DNA of 64,000 bases from JBDHWG01 sp046328505. GTDB taxonomy: Bacteria; Chloroflexota; Anaerolineae; Epilineales; JAHCIE01. The notes beneath the pieces were generated by a model, which was not told the DNA's origin, did not search any database, and saw nothing but the letters and a program-made list of their open reading frames with translations. How positions within the stretch are numbered: the first letter of the stretch is position 1; each line of letters opens with the position of its first letter. Both the position numbers and the translations under genes were made by a program. The DNA is taken from NCBI GenBank assembly GCA_046328505.1, contig JAXLWL010000005.1:372001-436000 (forward strand), in the 5' to 3' direction. Positions 8,428-16,199 of the stretch are shown here, piece by piece.

Positions 8428-9204
8428 ATGCCAGAGGCGGACGAAGTCCTTGTCTCGCGGGACGGGCCGGTCACCATTATCCAGATTCACCGTCCGGCAG
8501 CGCGCAACGCCATTCGCGGCTCGACGGCGCGCGCCCTGCGCGAGGCCTGGCTGGCCTTCGAGGCCGATTCCGATGCCGCGGTGGCCGTCCTGACCGGCGG
8601 CGACGACGTTTTCTGCGCCGGCGCCGATCTCTACCACGCCGACGAGTTGGTGGCGGATGCCGAGGGTGAGAACGGTCCGCTGGGCTTCACCCGTCTTACG
8701 GGCCGCAAACCGACCATTGCCGCGATTGCGGGGTACTGCGTGGCCGGCGGGCTCGAGCTGGCGTGCTGGTGCGACCTACGGATCGCCGACGAGAGCGCCG
8801 TGTTCGGCTGCTTCGAGCGGCGATTTGGCGTCCCCCTGATTGACGGCGGCACGCAGCGCCTGCCGCGTATCGTCGGGCTGGGCCGCGCTCTGGACATGAT
8901 TCTGACGGGGCGCGCGGTTGCGGCGCAGGAAGCGCTGGCGATGGGGCTGGTCAACGAGGTGACGCCGCGTGGGGCGAGCCTCACCCGCGCCGTCGAGATC
9001 GGACGTGTCGTGGCGGGCTTCCCGCGGGCATGTCTGCGCAACGATCGACAGGCCGTTTACGAGGGCATCGCGCGCGACCTAGCCGAAGGGCTGCGCATCG
9101 AGGCGGCGCTGGGGCTGGAGACCATACGCAGTGGCGAGACGGCGGCGGGGGCGGGCCGCTTCGCGGCGGGCGCGGGACGCGGGGGCGCCGATGTGACCAA
9201 TTAA
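8428..9204 (+). CDS. enoyl-CoA hydratase/isomerase (crotonase family)
   Basis: Crotonase-fold enzyme (258 aa) acting on acyl-CoA thioesters, most likely hydrating 2-enoyl-CoA. The oxyanion-hole segments are present (DDVFCAGADL and GYCVAGGLELA). Both catalytic glutamates of the hydratase subgroup can be placed: Glu110 in GGLELA and Glu130 in FGCFERRFG, the expected 20 residues apart. GGTQRLPRIVG follows as in true hydratases. GGGAGGGACAGG precedes the ATG. The natural substrate cannot be told. A TetR regulator with a fatty-acid-type operator lies 0.9 kb downstream, but the two are not obviously one operon. Confidence 0.88.
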   Translation: MPEADEVLVSRDGPVTIIQIHRPAARNAIRGSTARALREAWLAFEADSDAAVAVLTGGDDVFCAGADLYHADELVADAEGENGPLGFTRLTGRKPTIAAIAGYCVAGGLELACWCDLRIADESAVFGCFERRFGVPLIDGGTQRLPRIVGLGRALDMILTGRAVAAQEALAMGLVNEVTPRGASLTRAVEIGRVVAGFPRACLRNDRQAVYEGIARDLAEGLRIEAALGLETIRSGETAAGAGRFAAGAGRGGADVTN

Positions 9205-9433
9205 GACGCGGCAGAGCAAAACAGCCGCCACGACGCTGGTGGAGAGGGGAAAGCCCGAGCAAGTCATCGTGCGCGTCGCCCAGGAGGGGGGCGTGGCGCT
9301 GATCGCCATCCGAGCGCGGGAGGGAACCGCGGGGCACCCGCGTCTAGGGCCTGCGTCTGTCGGCCACACGACGCGTTTTGTCCTGGACCACGCGCCGTGC
9401 GACGTGCTGCTGCTGCGCGACGCAGGGATGTGA
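9197..9433 (+). pseudogene. universal stress protein (UspA) C-terminal remnant
   Basis: An open frame after a stop at 9194-9196 encodes the C-terminal half of a Usp domain: LVERGKPEQVIVRVAQEGGV, then GPASVGHTTRFVLDHAPCDVLLLR, equivalent to the family's G-SVGxxTRxVLxHAPCPVLLVR. The N-terminal half, including the first strand and the Asp-containing ATP site, is absent and its place is taken by the end of the crotonase gene. A GTG at 9239 could start a 64-aa product, but no Shine-Dalgarno is evident. It is probably a decayed gene fragment. Confidence 0.55.
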
Positions 9434-9445
9434 TGCAACGAAGAA

Positions 9446-9472
9446 GGGGCGCACCTGTCGTGCGCCCCTCGG
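9446..9472. terminator. intrinsic terminator (best read on minus strand)
   Basis: GGGGCGCAC (9446-9454) and GTGCGCCCC (9460-9468) form a perfect 9-bp stem with a 5-nt loop. On the minus strand it is followed by TTCTTCGTT and would end the gene at 9513-9878. Confidence 0.7.
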
Positions 9473-9512
9473 TGTTGCCACGTTGAAACTGCTGATCGTT
9501 GGTCTGTTAGCC

Positions 9513-9878
9513 TCACGGACTGCCAGACCCGCCGGTGTTGCCACCCGTACCGCCTGTGCCGCCCGTGCTGCTACTGCTGCTGCTCGAGCCACCGGCCGAG
9601 CCAGAGGCCGAGCCCGACGCGCCACCCGACACGCCGCCGGCCGAGCCAGAGACGCCGCCAGCCGCGTTGCCCGACGCGCCACCGTTGGAGCCACCGGCCG
9701 GGGCCACCTGAGCCGGCGCGTTGTTGTTGGTCGATGCGCCGCTGAACGCGCCGCGGCCCGGGCCAGCCATGAAGAACCAACCCAGGGCGATAAGGATGAT
9801 CAGCACGATCAGCGCAGTCACGAGACCGGCCGATGAGCCACGATCCTCACTCGGCGGGTTAACGTTGATCTGAGACAT
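9513..9878 (-). CDS. small single-pass membrane protein with Gly/Ser-rich tail
   Basis: The 121-aa product has a short polar N-terminus (MSQINVNPPSEDRGSS), one transmembrane helix at about 17-37 (GLVTALIVLIILIALGWFFMA) and an outside tail made almost wholly of Gly, Ser, Ala and Thr, low in complexity. The ATG at 9878 has GGAGG 7 nt upstream, so the longer frame is not used. The charge pattern predicts a cytoplasmic N-terminus and a flexible external tail. Function unknown. Confidence 0.65.
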   Translation of the reverse strand: MSQINVNPPSEDRGSSAGLVTALIVLIILIALGWFFMAGPGRGAFSGASTNNNAPAQVAPAGGSNGGASGNAAGGVSGSAGGVSGGASGSASGSAGGSSSSSSSTGGTGGTGGNTGGSGSP

Positions 9879-9999
9879 ACGTTTTCCTCCACTAGAATCC
9901 AACACCATCACAAGAACTGCTCGCTACCAGAGCCGCCTGTGCAGCCGGCAATACTCTGACACTGTTTTCCCAAAGCAAGAGGTGTGCCAATTTTGCCTC

Positions 10000-10028
10000 T
10001 TGACATGCATGGGCCATCACTGTAGAAT
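10000..10028 (+). promoter_or_regulatory. near-consensus promoter of the TetR gene
   Basis: TTGACA (10000-10005), a 17-nt spacer and TAGAAT (10023-10028). The last two bases of the -10 lie inside the operator palindrome at 10027-10046. Confidence 0.85.
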
Positions 10029-10046
10029 GAATGAACGTTCATTCAT
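10027..10046. promoter_or_regulatory. TetR-type operator palindrome
   Basis: The perfect 20-bp palindrome ATGAATGAACGTTCATTCAT covers the end of the -10 and the predicted transcription start (about 10035). The half-sites TGAATGA/TCATTCA with a 4-bp centre are those I recall for the TetR-family fatty-acid regulator FadR (YsiA) of Bacillus. The position implies simple autorepression. Confidence 0.8.
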
Positions 10047-10057
10047 GGATGGAGAAG

Positions 10058-10633
10058 ATGCCGCGCACCCACGAGCAGAACCTACAGCAGCGCGAGGAGA
10101 CTCGCGCGAAGCTCCTCAATAGCGCCATGACCCTTTTTGCCCAGCGGGGCTACAGCGAGACATCGGTGAAGATGATTGCGCAGCACGCCGGGGTGGCGCA
10201 AGGCCTTCTTTATAACTACTTCGACGGCAAGGAGGGCTTGCTCGTCGCGCTGTTCGAGCAGAGCCTGGCCCAGGTGCGCGAGTCGTTCGCTGCCGCCGAA
10301 GATCCGGCGGACCCGCGGCCTTCCATCGAAAGGCTCATCCGCGCGAGCTTCGCCATTGTGCGTGAGAACCTGCGCTTCTGGCAGCTTTCCTACGGCGTTC
10401 GCAACCAGGTCGCCGTCATCGCTGGCCTGGGCGAACAGCTACATACCTGGACGGATAGCATTCGGCGCACGCTGGAAGGGTACTTCAAGGCGGCCGGCGC
10501 CGAGCAGCCCGAAATCGAGGCGGCTATCCTGTTCGCCGTTATCGACGGGATTTCCCAGCACTACGCCCTCGACCCGGCGCATTACCCGCTTGACGCCGTC
10601 GAGGAAGCCTTGGTGGGTCGTTATACCAATTGA
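10058..10633 (+). CDS. TetR/AcrR-family transcriptional regulator
   Basis: The 191-aa protein has an N-terminal TetR helix-turn-helix (about 11-57: TRAKLLNSAMTLFAQRGYSETSVKMIAQHAGVAQGLLYNYFDGKEGLL, in pieces) and a variable helical ligand domain. The start at 10058 follows GGATGGAGAAG; an earlier frame start at 10031 lies inside the operator and before the predicted transcript start. 10049 is an alternative. It probably represses itself through the overlapping palindrome and controls the following DinB gene. The ligand is unknown; the operator suggests an acyl-CoA. Confidence 0.88.
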   Translation: MPRTHEQNLQQREETRAKLLNSAMTLFAQRGYSETSVKMIAQHAGVAQGLLYNYFDGKEGLLVALFEQSLAQVRESFAAAEDPADPRPSIERLIRASFAIVRENLRFWQLSYGVRNQVAVIAGLGEQLHTWTDSIRRTLEGYFKAAGAEQPEIEAAILFAVIDGISQHYALDPAHYPLDAVEEALVGRYTN

Positions 10634-10667
10634 CTACCGACGCCCGCTCACGCGCTAGGAGGAATGC

Positions 10668-11246
10668 ATGACCCTGGACGTCCGCCACGCCGACCTGGCT
10701 GCCCTGGAGCAAGAGGCGCGCCGCATCGCGGCCGATGTCGAGGCGCAGTACGGCGGCCTCTCGGCCGCGCAGCTCAACTGGAAACCCAACGCCGAGGAGT
10801 GGAGCATCGGCCAGAACTTCGACCATATTCTGACCGCCAACGGCACTTACTTTGCCACCCTCACCGACGTCGTCGCCGGACGCAAGGCAACCCGCGCGTG
10901 GGAGCGCGTGCCGTTGCTGCCGGGCGCGATGGGGCGGATGCTGGTCTGGAGCCTGGACCCGAAGGCTGCCCGCAAGCTGACGGCGCCCGAGGTCTTCCAG
11001 CCGAGCCACACCAACGTGCCGGGCGACATCGTCGCGACCTTCCTGCGTCAGCAAGAGGAGCTTCTCTCGACCATGGCCCAGACGCAGAGCGAACGCGCTC
11101 TCAAGACGGTCATTACGTCGCCCGCGTCGCCGCTGGTCACCTACAGCGTGCTGGACGCCTACCGCGTCATCATTGTGCACGAGCAGCACCACCTGGTCGG
11201 CGTGGAGCGCCTCGCCCGCCTGCCGGATTTCCAGACCGTTCTGTAG
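10668..11246 (+). CDS. DinB-family protein
   Basis: Four-helix-bundle DinB/DinB_2 superfamily protein (192 aa), often thiol-transfer-related or metal-binding. Typical features are AQLNWKPNAEEWSIGQNFDHILTANG (in pieces) near the N-terminus and VIIVHEQHHLVGVERL at the C-terminus. The His of FDHI and the His pair of HEQHH supply the usual metal triad. AGGAGG precedes the ATG, 34 nt after the TetR stop, so the two are an operon. Its stop codon is the first triplet of an imperfect palindrome. Confidence 0.8.
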   Translation: MTLDVRHADLAALEQEARRIAADVEAQYGGLSAAQLNWKPNAEEWSIGQNFDHILTANGTYFATLTDVVAGRKATRAWERVPLLPGAMGRMLVWSLDPKAARKLTAPEVFQPSHTNVPGDIVATFLRQQEELLSTMAQTQSERALKTVITSPASPLVTYSVLDAYRVIIVHEQHHLVGVERLARLPDFQTVL

Positions 11247-11270
11247 AGACACGCCATAGCGCGTCGATAG
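11244..11270. repeat. imperfect palindrome carrying the DinB stop codon
   Basis: TAGAGACACGCC...GCGCGTCGATAG resembles the perfect unit at 61701-61726. The leading TAG is the DinB stop. Confidence 0.5.
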
Positions 11271-11291
11271 AAGCCCCCGAAGCCTCGGAAT

Positions 11292-11320
11292 AGCCCGCCA
11301 ATGCGCGGGCTTTTTCTTTT
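11292..11320 (+). terminator. intrinsic terminator of the tetR-dinB operon
   Basis: AGCCCGC (11292-11298) pairs with GCGGGCT (11305-11311) and is followed by TTTTCTTTT. Confidence 0.85.
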
Positions 11321-11445
11321 GGAAATGTCTGTCCGCCCACTGGCATACATTTTGCTCTTGAGGCGGTTACAGACGAGTTACTTTGAGACAGGCGGCGGCC
11401 GGGCGCGGTTGGCCCGGGCCGCAGGGAGAGAAGAGGAAGGAAACT

Positions 11446-12147
11446 ATGGCGCCACGCGATCCGAATTATCGAGGGCCTACAGACACGATGCAGACCCCCT
11501 CATCGACGACCCCCAACGACCGCGGCACAGTAAGCAGCGCTGTCGACAAGGCGAAGGATACGACCTCGCAGGCGATCGACAAGGCTCAGGAGGCGGCCGG
11601 GCCGGCGGTGAGCCAGGTCAAGGACTCGGCCGGGCAGATGGTCGGCCAGGTCAAGGATACGGCGGTCTCGCAGATCGAGGACCGCAAGACGCAGGCGGCC
11701 GACTCTCTCGGCGACGTCGCGGACACTTTGCGGCAGACAAGCCAGCAGCTCCAGCAGACCAACGCGCAGCCGCTGGCCGGTGCCGCCGACATGGCCGCCG
11801 ACCGCGTCGAGCAGTTTTCCAACTACCTGCGCGATAGAAATGTCAACGACATCGTCGCCGATGTCGAGGATTTCGCCCGCGAGCAGCCGGTTCTGTTCAT
11901 CAGCGCCGCGTTTGCCCTGGGCCTCGTCGCAGCGCGGTTCCTCAAGAGCAGCGCCTCGCGCGTCCAGGAAGACTATGGCTATAACGGCGGCAACGGCGAC
12001 TATATGGCGGGCCAGGGGTACGGCACGCAGACGCGCTACGGCGCGCAGCAAAGCTACGGGCGCGGCGCGAATCGCCAGGACCGCACGAGGTACGACACCG
12101 GCACGACCTCGATGGTCTACCGGGGCGATCTCCCTGATATCGAGTAG
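11446..12147 (+). CDS. envelope protein with amphipathic repeats (unknown function)
   Basis: A 233-aa protein, first of a three-gene operon. Residues about 25-120 are rich in Ala, Asp, Gln, Lys and Val and form heptad/undecad-like amphipathic helices (KAKDTTSQAIDKAQEA, VSQVKDSAGQMVGQVKDTAV). A short hydrophobic segment follows (EQPVLFISAAFALGLVAARFL), then a Tyr/Gly/Arg-rich tail. The ATG at 11446 has AGGAAGG upstream; a longer frame to 11383 lacks one. The architecture is like that of the third gene of the operon, so the two are probably related by duplication. Confidence 0.7.
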   Translation: MAPRDPNYRGPTDTMQTPSSTTPNDRGTVSSAVDKAKDTTSQAIDKAQEAAGPAVSQVKDSAGQMVGQVKDTAVSQIEDRKTQAADSLGDVADTLRQTSQQLQQTNAQPLAGAADMAADRVEQFSNYLRDRNVNDIVADVEDFAREQPVLFISAAFALGLVAARFLKSSASRVQEDYGYNGGNGDYMAGQGYGTQTRYGAQQSYGRGANRQDRTRYDTGTTSMVYRGDLPDIE

Positions 12148-12161
12148 AGCGGGGAGGCCGC

Positions 12162-12554
12162 ATGTACACTCAGAAACAAGACATGTCGCTTGGCGAGCTG
12201 TTCAGTGAGCTCGCCGCGGATGTGAGTCGCCTCGTCCGGGCTGAGGTCAAGCTCGCCAAGACTGAGATGACGGAGAAGGCATCCAAGACCGGCCGGGACG
12301 TGGGAACTGTGGTCGCCGGTGGCCTGCTGGCGTATGCCGGTTTGCTGGCGGTCCTCGCCGCGATCATTGTTGGGTTGGCCTTGTACATTCCGCTTTGGCT
12401 GTCGGCCCTTATCGTGGGCGTCATCGTAATCGCGATCGGCGCCTTAATCGTCAAGCAAGGGCTGGATCGGCTCAAGCAGCAAAACATGGCCCCTGAGCAG
12501 ACGATCCAGTCGTTGAAGGAGAACGTAGAATGGGCCAAACAGCAGACGAGCTAG
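12162..12554 (+). CDS. phage holin superfamily / DUF1469 membrane protein
   Basis: The 130-aa protein matches the Holin-X (DUF1469) family: an amphipathic N-terminus (SLGELFSELAADVSRLVRAEVKLAKTEM) and two transmembrane helices separated by a short turn (AGGLLAYAGLLAVLAAIIVGLALY and WLSALIVGVIVIAIGALIVK, in part). GGGGAGG precedes the ATG. No phage genes are near, so an envelope role rather than lysis is likely. It overlaps the next gene by 25 nt. Confidence 0.8.
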   Translation: MYTQKQDMSLGELFSELAADVSRLVRAEVKLAKTEMTEKASKTGRDVGTVVAGGLLAYAGLLAVLAAIIVGLALYIPLWLSALIVGVIVIAIGALIVKQGLDRLKQQNMAPEQTIQSLKENVEWAKQQTS

Positions 12555-13915
12555 CCAACCGGGAGCACAACGGCCACGACGAGAACGCCGACACTCAGGA
12601 GATCCTGCAGGAGATTGACCAGACCCGCGCCGACATGAGCGGCACCATTGACGCCATCCAGCAGAAGCTCAGCCCGTCGGTGCTCAAGGAGCAGGCGAAG
12701 GAACAGGCGATGGTCACGGTCCGCGACGCGACGGAGCAGGCGAAAGAAACCGTCCGCGCGGCTACGATAGGGAAGGTGCAGCAAATGGCAGATTACACGA
12801 CAGACACAGTGAAACAACAGGGCGGCGGTTTCCTGGACACGATTCGCGAGAACCCGATCCCGGCGGCCCTCGCCGCCATTGGCATCGGCTGGCTTCTGTT
12901 CAAGAGCCGCGACCGGTCGTCCGATGAGTATGGCTATGACTACGACTATCAGAGCTATCGCCGCGGCAACGGCGGGGCGCGCCGATACGGCGACCAGACC
13001 CGCTACTACAGCAACCGCACGCGGCGCGGGATGCAATTGCCCGAGGACCAGGGCGGTGTCGTCAGCTCGGCCACCGGCGCGGTGGGCAAGGTCGCCGGAC
13101 AGGTCAAGGACACCGTCAGCAACGTGGCCGGATCGGCGGCGGACGCCGTCACCGGCGCGGCGAGTTCTGCGGCGGACGCGGTGAGCAACGTCGCGGGCCA
13201 GACGAAGCACACCGTAGCGCACGCGGCCGGCTCGGCCGCGGACACCGTGAGCGACGTCGCGGGCGAGACCAAGCACACCGTGGCCCACGCGGCCGGCTCG
13301 GCGACCGACACGGCCGGCGATTTCGCGGGCAACGTTGGCGACGCGGCGCAGTACGGCCGCCGCCGCGCGACAAGCGGTTTCCAGCAGATGCTCGAAGACA
13401 ATCCGCTTAGCGTCGGGGCGATGGCCCTGGCGCTCGGTACGGCCATTGGCCTCGCCATCCCGGAGACCCAGCGCGAGCATCGTCTGATGGGCGACATGCG
13501 CGACAACCTCCTGGATCAGGCGTCCAGCAAGGCATCCGAGACCTTCCAGAAGGTGCAGCAGGTGGCGGACGCGGCTGTCTCGACGGCGGTGCGGGAGGGC
13601 AGCCAGGTTGCGCAGGATGTGAAGCAGACGACGAAGGAAGAAGCCCAGAAGCAGGGCCTCGGCAATGCGGTCGGCATGCAGGGTAACGGCGGGCAGGGCC
13701 AGAACCAGCCCCAGGGCCAGCAGGCCCGCACGGGTGGCCAGCCCGTCAGTACCGGCGAGAACAAGCCGTCGGGTCAGGGCATGAGCGGCCAGGGTATGGC
13801 CCAGGGCGCTGCGGGTACGTCCAGCGGACCGACCAAGAGCGATCTGAGCGGCGGCGAGGACCGCCTGCGCCCCGGTCAGACCGGCCCGCAGAGCGGCGGC
13901 CAGAACAAGCCGTAG
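12530..13915 (+). CDS. DUF3618-type envelope protein with LEA-like repeats
   Basis: The N-terminus has the DUF3618 signature (EILQEIDQTRADMSGTIDAIQQKLSP), then a hydrophobic patch (NPIPAALAAIGIGWLLF) and a Tyr/Arg-rich stretch. A long central region has repeats of the type NVAGQTKHTVAHAAGSAADTV, like LEA/apolipoprotein amphipathic helices. A second short hydrophobic patch (LSVGAMALALGTAIGLAIP) and a Gly/Gln-rich disordered tail follow. AAGGAG precedes the ATG. Genes of the DUF1469-DUF3618 pair occur together in many bacteria. The helices may lie on membrane surfaces; this is inference. Confidence 0.8.
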   Translation: MGQTADELANREHNGHDENADTQEILQEIDQTRADMSGTIDAIQQKLSPSVLKEQAKEQAMVTVRDATEQAKETVRAATIGKVQQMADYTTDTVKQQGGGFLDTIRENPIPAALAAIGIGWLLFKSRDRSSDEYGYDYDYQSYRRGNGGARRYGDQTRYYSNRTRRGMQLPEDQGGVVSSATGAVGKVAGQVKDTVSNVAGSAADAVTGAASSAADAVSNVAGQTKHTVAHAAGSAADTVSDVAGETKHTVAHAAGSATDTAGDFAGNVGDAAQYGRRRATSGFQQMLEDNPLSVGAMALALGTAIGLAIPETQREHRLMGDMRDNLLDQASSKASETFQKVQQVADAAVSTAVREGSQVAQDVKQTTKEEAQKQGLGNAVGMQGNGGQGQNQPQGQQARTGGQPVSTGENKPSGQGMSGQGMAQGAAGTSSGPTKSDLSGGEDRLRPGQTGPQSGGQNKP

Positions 13916-13942
13916 ATACATCGTCTCAGGCGTATACGTATG

Positions 13943-13996
13943 GGAACGAGAAAGCCCTCGCCGGGTTAGCCTGGCGAGGGCTTCGTGTCGTTCTCA
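13943..13996 (+). terminator. hairpin terminator after the envelope operon
   Basis: AAGCCCTCGCC (13952-13962) pairs perfectly with GGCGAGGGCTT (13973-13983), with flanking GAACGA/TCGTTC arms extending the stem. It lies between the operon and the convergent glycosidase gene and may serve both strands. Confidence 0.7.
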
Positions 13997-14015
13997 ACAA
14001 TAGAGGACGGGCAGG

Positions 14016-16163
14016 CTACTGGGCGAAGGGCAGGCCGGCCTTCTGGATGTACTCGTCACCGAGCAGGCGCAACTCGACCGTCCACGTCCGCCACGGCTGG
14101 TCCGTGCCGGGTTTGAGGCCGTCCTTGTCGAACTCCGGGTGGTACTCCATGATGCCCGCCTGGAAGCGCTGCGTCCACAAATCCCCGCGCTGCGTCGGCT
14201 CTTCCATCGGGTAGCCGAACGTCGTCTCGCGCCCGTACTTGTCGAAGAAGGCCTTGAAGCCGGTGCGCGTCCCGTCCGGCGCGGTGTTGCTCACCGCGTG
14301 GCCGAGGCCCTGCGGGCCTTTCGGGAAGTACCAGCTATCCGCGGTGTTCGGGCCGTCGGCCGGCGTAGCTGGCGCGGCCGGTTCAGTCAGGATCTCGGTC
14401 AGCAGGCGGCGCTGGATGCGGAAGGCGGGCGGGTTCGCCGGGTGCCACTCCAGGACGGCGCGCTGGAAATACTGCACGCACTGCTTGTCGTCCAGCGGGT
14501 CCACCATGACCGGGCTGCGCGGGTAGCCAAAGATGCTCAGCCCGCCGTTGGCCTGGTAGAAATCGAGCCAGGCGCCGCTGACGGTGTAGCCCGTGTCGGC
14601 CTTCCAGCCGGCCTGACCCAGGCCCGGCGCGCCGAAGCACGCGTCCACCTCGCGAGGCAGCGCCGTATCCAGGCTTCCGCCGGATTGAGTGAGAATGACG
14701 GGGTCGCCGCCGATCATATAGATGGAGGTGTCGCGCGTGTCCGTATTGTGTGTCGCCGGGGCGAGGTCGAGCTTGTAGCCGCCGTCCGTCTGGCCAAGCG
14801 CCACTGGCTTCCCTAGCTTGTCCACCGCGCTGAGTGCTTTGTCCGTTGGAATGAACGCGCTGAGCGGCTGGGGCGACGTATTCCAGACGACCGTCACCAG
14901 GCTGTCGCCGCGCTGCATCCGCACGCCGACGAGCCGCGACGGCCAGATGAATTGCCAGCGGTCGTTGGCCGAGCCGAGGATGCCCTGAACTTGCGCGCCG
15001 GACGGCGGGAAGGTCGAGCCGCCCCAGAAGAGCGTCCCGTTGGTGGCGCCGCCAAACTGCTGCGCCGCCGTCTGATAGGCGACATACGCCGGGCGAATGC
15101 TGCCGTCGTCGCGTACCAGCCCCCAGTGCACGCCGTTGTCGGAGCCTTCGTCACGCATCTTGTAGACCTCGAAGCGTTCGACACCCGCTGCTCGCGCAAG
15201 GGCTGTGGCCTGGATGACCCACGCGGCCTGCTCCTGGATAGTTGCGCGCTGGTAGCCGCGTTCCAGCTTGCCGGCCGGGTCGTCGTAAGGGACGACGTTC
15301 GCTTCCCCGATCCAGATCGGCTTGTCGAGACCATAGGCCGCCAGAACGCGCCGATAGAGCATCGGCTCGGCGTAGGCGTTGAGCGGGCTGCCGTAGGCGT
15401 GGACCATGATGCCGTCGAAGAACCAGTTGTTGGCGGCGGCCTCAGGGTCTTTCGCCAGCGCGGCGAGCACGTCTTGCATGAACAGGGGGCGCTTGGCCTC
15501 CTTGTCGAACCAGAACGCCATGCCCGCCATGTTGATGCGCGCGTTGGGGTTGGCGGCCTTCGCCGCCTGATACGCGACCTTCAGGAGACGGGCGTACTGC
15601 GCCGGCGTCCCTTCCCAAAAGGCGTGGCCGTCGGCGTCGTAGACGTCCGGCTCGTTCCAGACAATCCAGGTGTCGACGGATCCCTTGTAGAGACGCGCCA
15701 GGCGATAGACGTAGTTACCCCAGTAGTTTTCGGGGTCGTTCCAGGGCTTGTCCAGGCCCTTGGGGACGCCGCGTGGCCCCTGACGGTGGTCTTCGACTGC
15801 CCACGCCGGCGTGTCGACGATGACGCCGACGACCTCGATGCCGCGGTCTCGCTCGGCCTGGACTTCCTCCGGTGGAAAGCCATGCTCGACCAGGACGTCG
15901 GTCGGCTGCAACGGCTGGAGCGCCTGCCAGCTAAAGACCAACCGCTCCCACCGCACACCGGCGGCTTGAGCGCGGTCGGGCGCGGAAATAGCCTGGACCA
16001 CACCAAAGAACGGATCGCTCTGGGGAATGGTGGCAAGAGGGACGGGATCAAGGTCCGACGGCGCGTGGGGGTCGGCGGCATGGGCAGCCTGGGGGACGAG
16101 GACGAGGACGAGGAAAACAATGGCAACCGCGAGCCGTCGCCCCACGAGAGGTTGAATACGCAT
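14016..16163 (-). CDS. secreted glycoside-hydrolase-like protein
   Basis: The 715-aa protein has a signal peptide (LAVAIVFLVLVLVPQAAHAA), then a (beta/alpha)8 glycosidase-like domain to about 400. The likely acid/base Glu171 is in WIVWNEPDVY and the likely nucleophile Glu287 is in PIWIGEANV, typical of clan GH-A such as GH39/GH5. The C-terminal part holds two related modules with FGYP...QYFQRAVLEWHP and FGYP...QRFQAGIMEYHP, perhaps carbohydrate- or wall-binding. GGAGAG precedes the ATG. The substrate cannot be told from sequence. Confidence 0.75.
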   Translation of the reverse strand: MRIQPLVGRRLAVAIVFLVLVLVPQAAHAADPHAPSDLDPVPLATIPQSDPFFGVVQAISAPDRAQAAGVRWERLVFSWQALQPLQPTDVLVEHGFPPEEVQAERDRGIEVVGVIVDTPAWAVEDHRQGPRGVPKGLDKPWNDPENYWGNYVYRLARLYKGSVDTWIVWNEPDVYDADGHAFWEGTPAQYARLLKVAYQAAKAANPNARINMAGMAFWFDKEAKRPLFMQDVLAALAKDPEAAANNWFFDGIMVHAYGSPLNAYAEPMLYRRVLAAYGLDKPIWIGEANVVPYDDPAGKLERGYQRATIQEQAAWVIQATALARAAGVERFEVYKMRDEGSDNGVHWGLVRDDGSIRPAYVAYQTAAQQFGGATNGTLFWGGSTFPPSGAQVQGILGSANDRWQFIWPSRLVGVRMQRGDSLVTVVWNTSPQPLSAFIPTDKALSAVDKLGKPVALGQTDGGYKLDLAPATHNTDTRDTSIYMIGGDPVILTQSGGSLDTALPREVDACFGAPGLGQAGWKADTGYTVSGAWLDFYQANGGLSIFGYPRSPVMVDPLDDKQCVQYFQRAVLEWHPANPPAFRIQRRLLTEILTEPAAPATPADGPNTADSWYFPKGPQGLGHAVSNTAPDGTRTGFKAFFDKYGRETTFGYPMEEPTQRGDLWTQRFQAGIMEYHPEFDKDGLKPGTDQPWRTWTVELRLLGDEYIQKAGLPFAQ

Positions 16164-16199
16164 GAATCTCTCCTGGACGGCGGATATTCGGGGCCAATT

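Noticed and set aside
12162..12554. prophage lysis gene
   Set aside because: The holin-like name comes from a family also found as chromosomal envelope proteins. No phage gene lies nearby.
12551..13921. 456-aa minus-strand ORF
   Set aside because: It is antisense to the DUF3618 gene, made of Arg/Ala/Gly-rich shadow sequence with no domain. The plus strand has signature, ribosome binding site and operon context.
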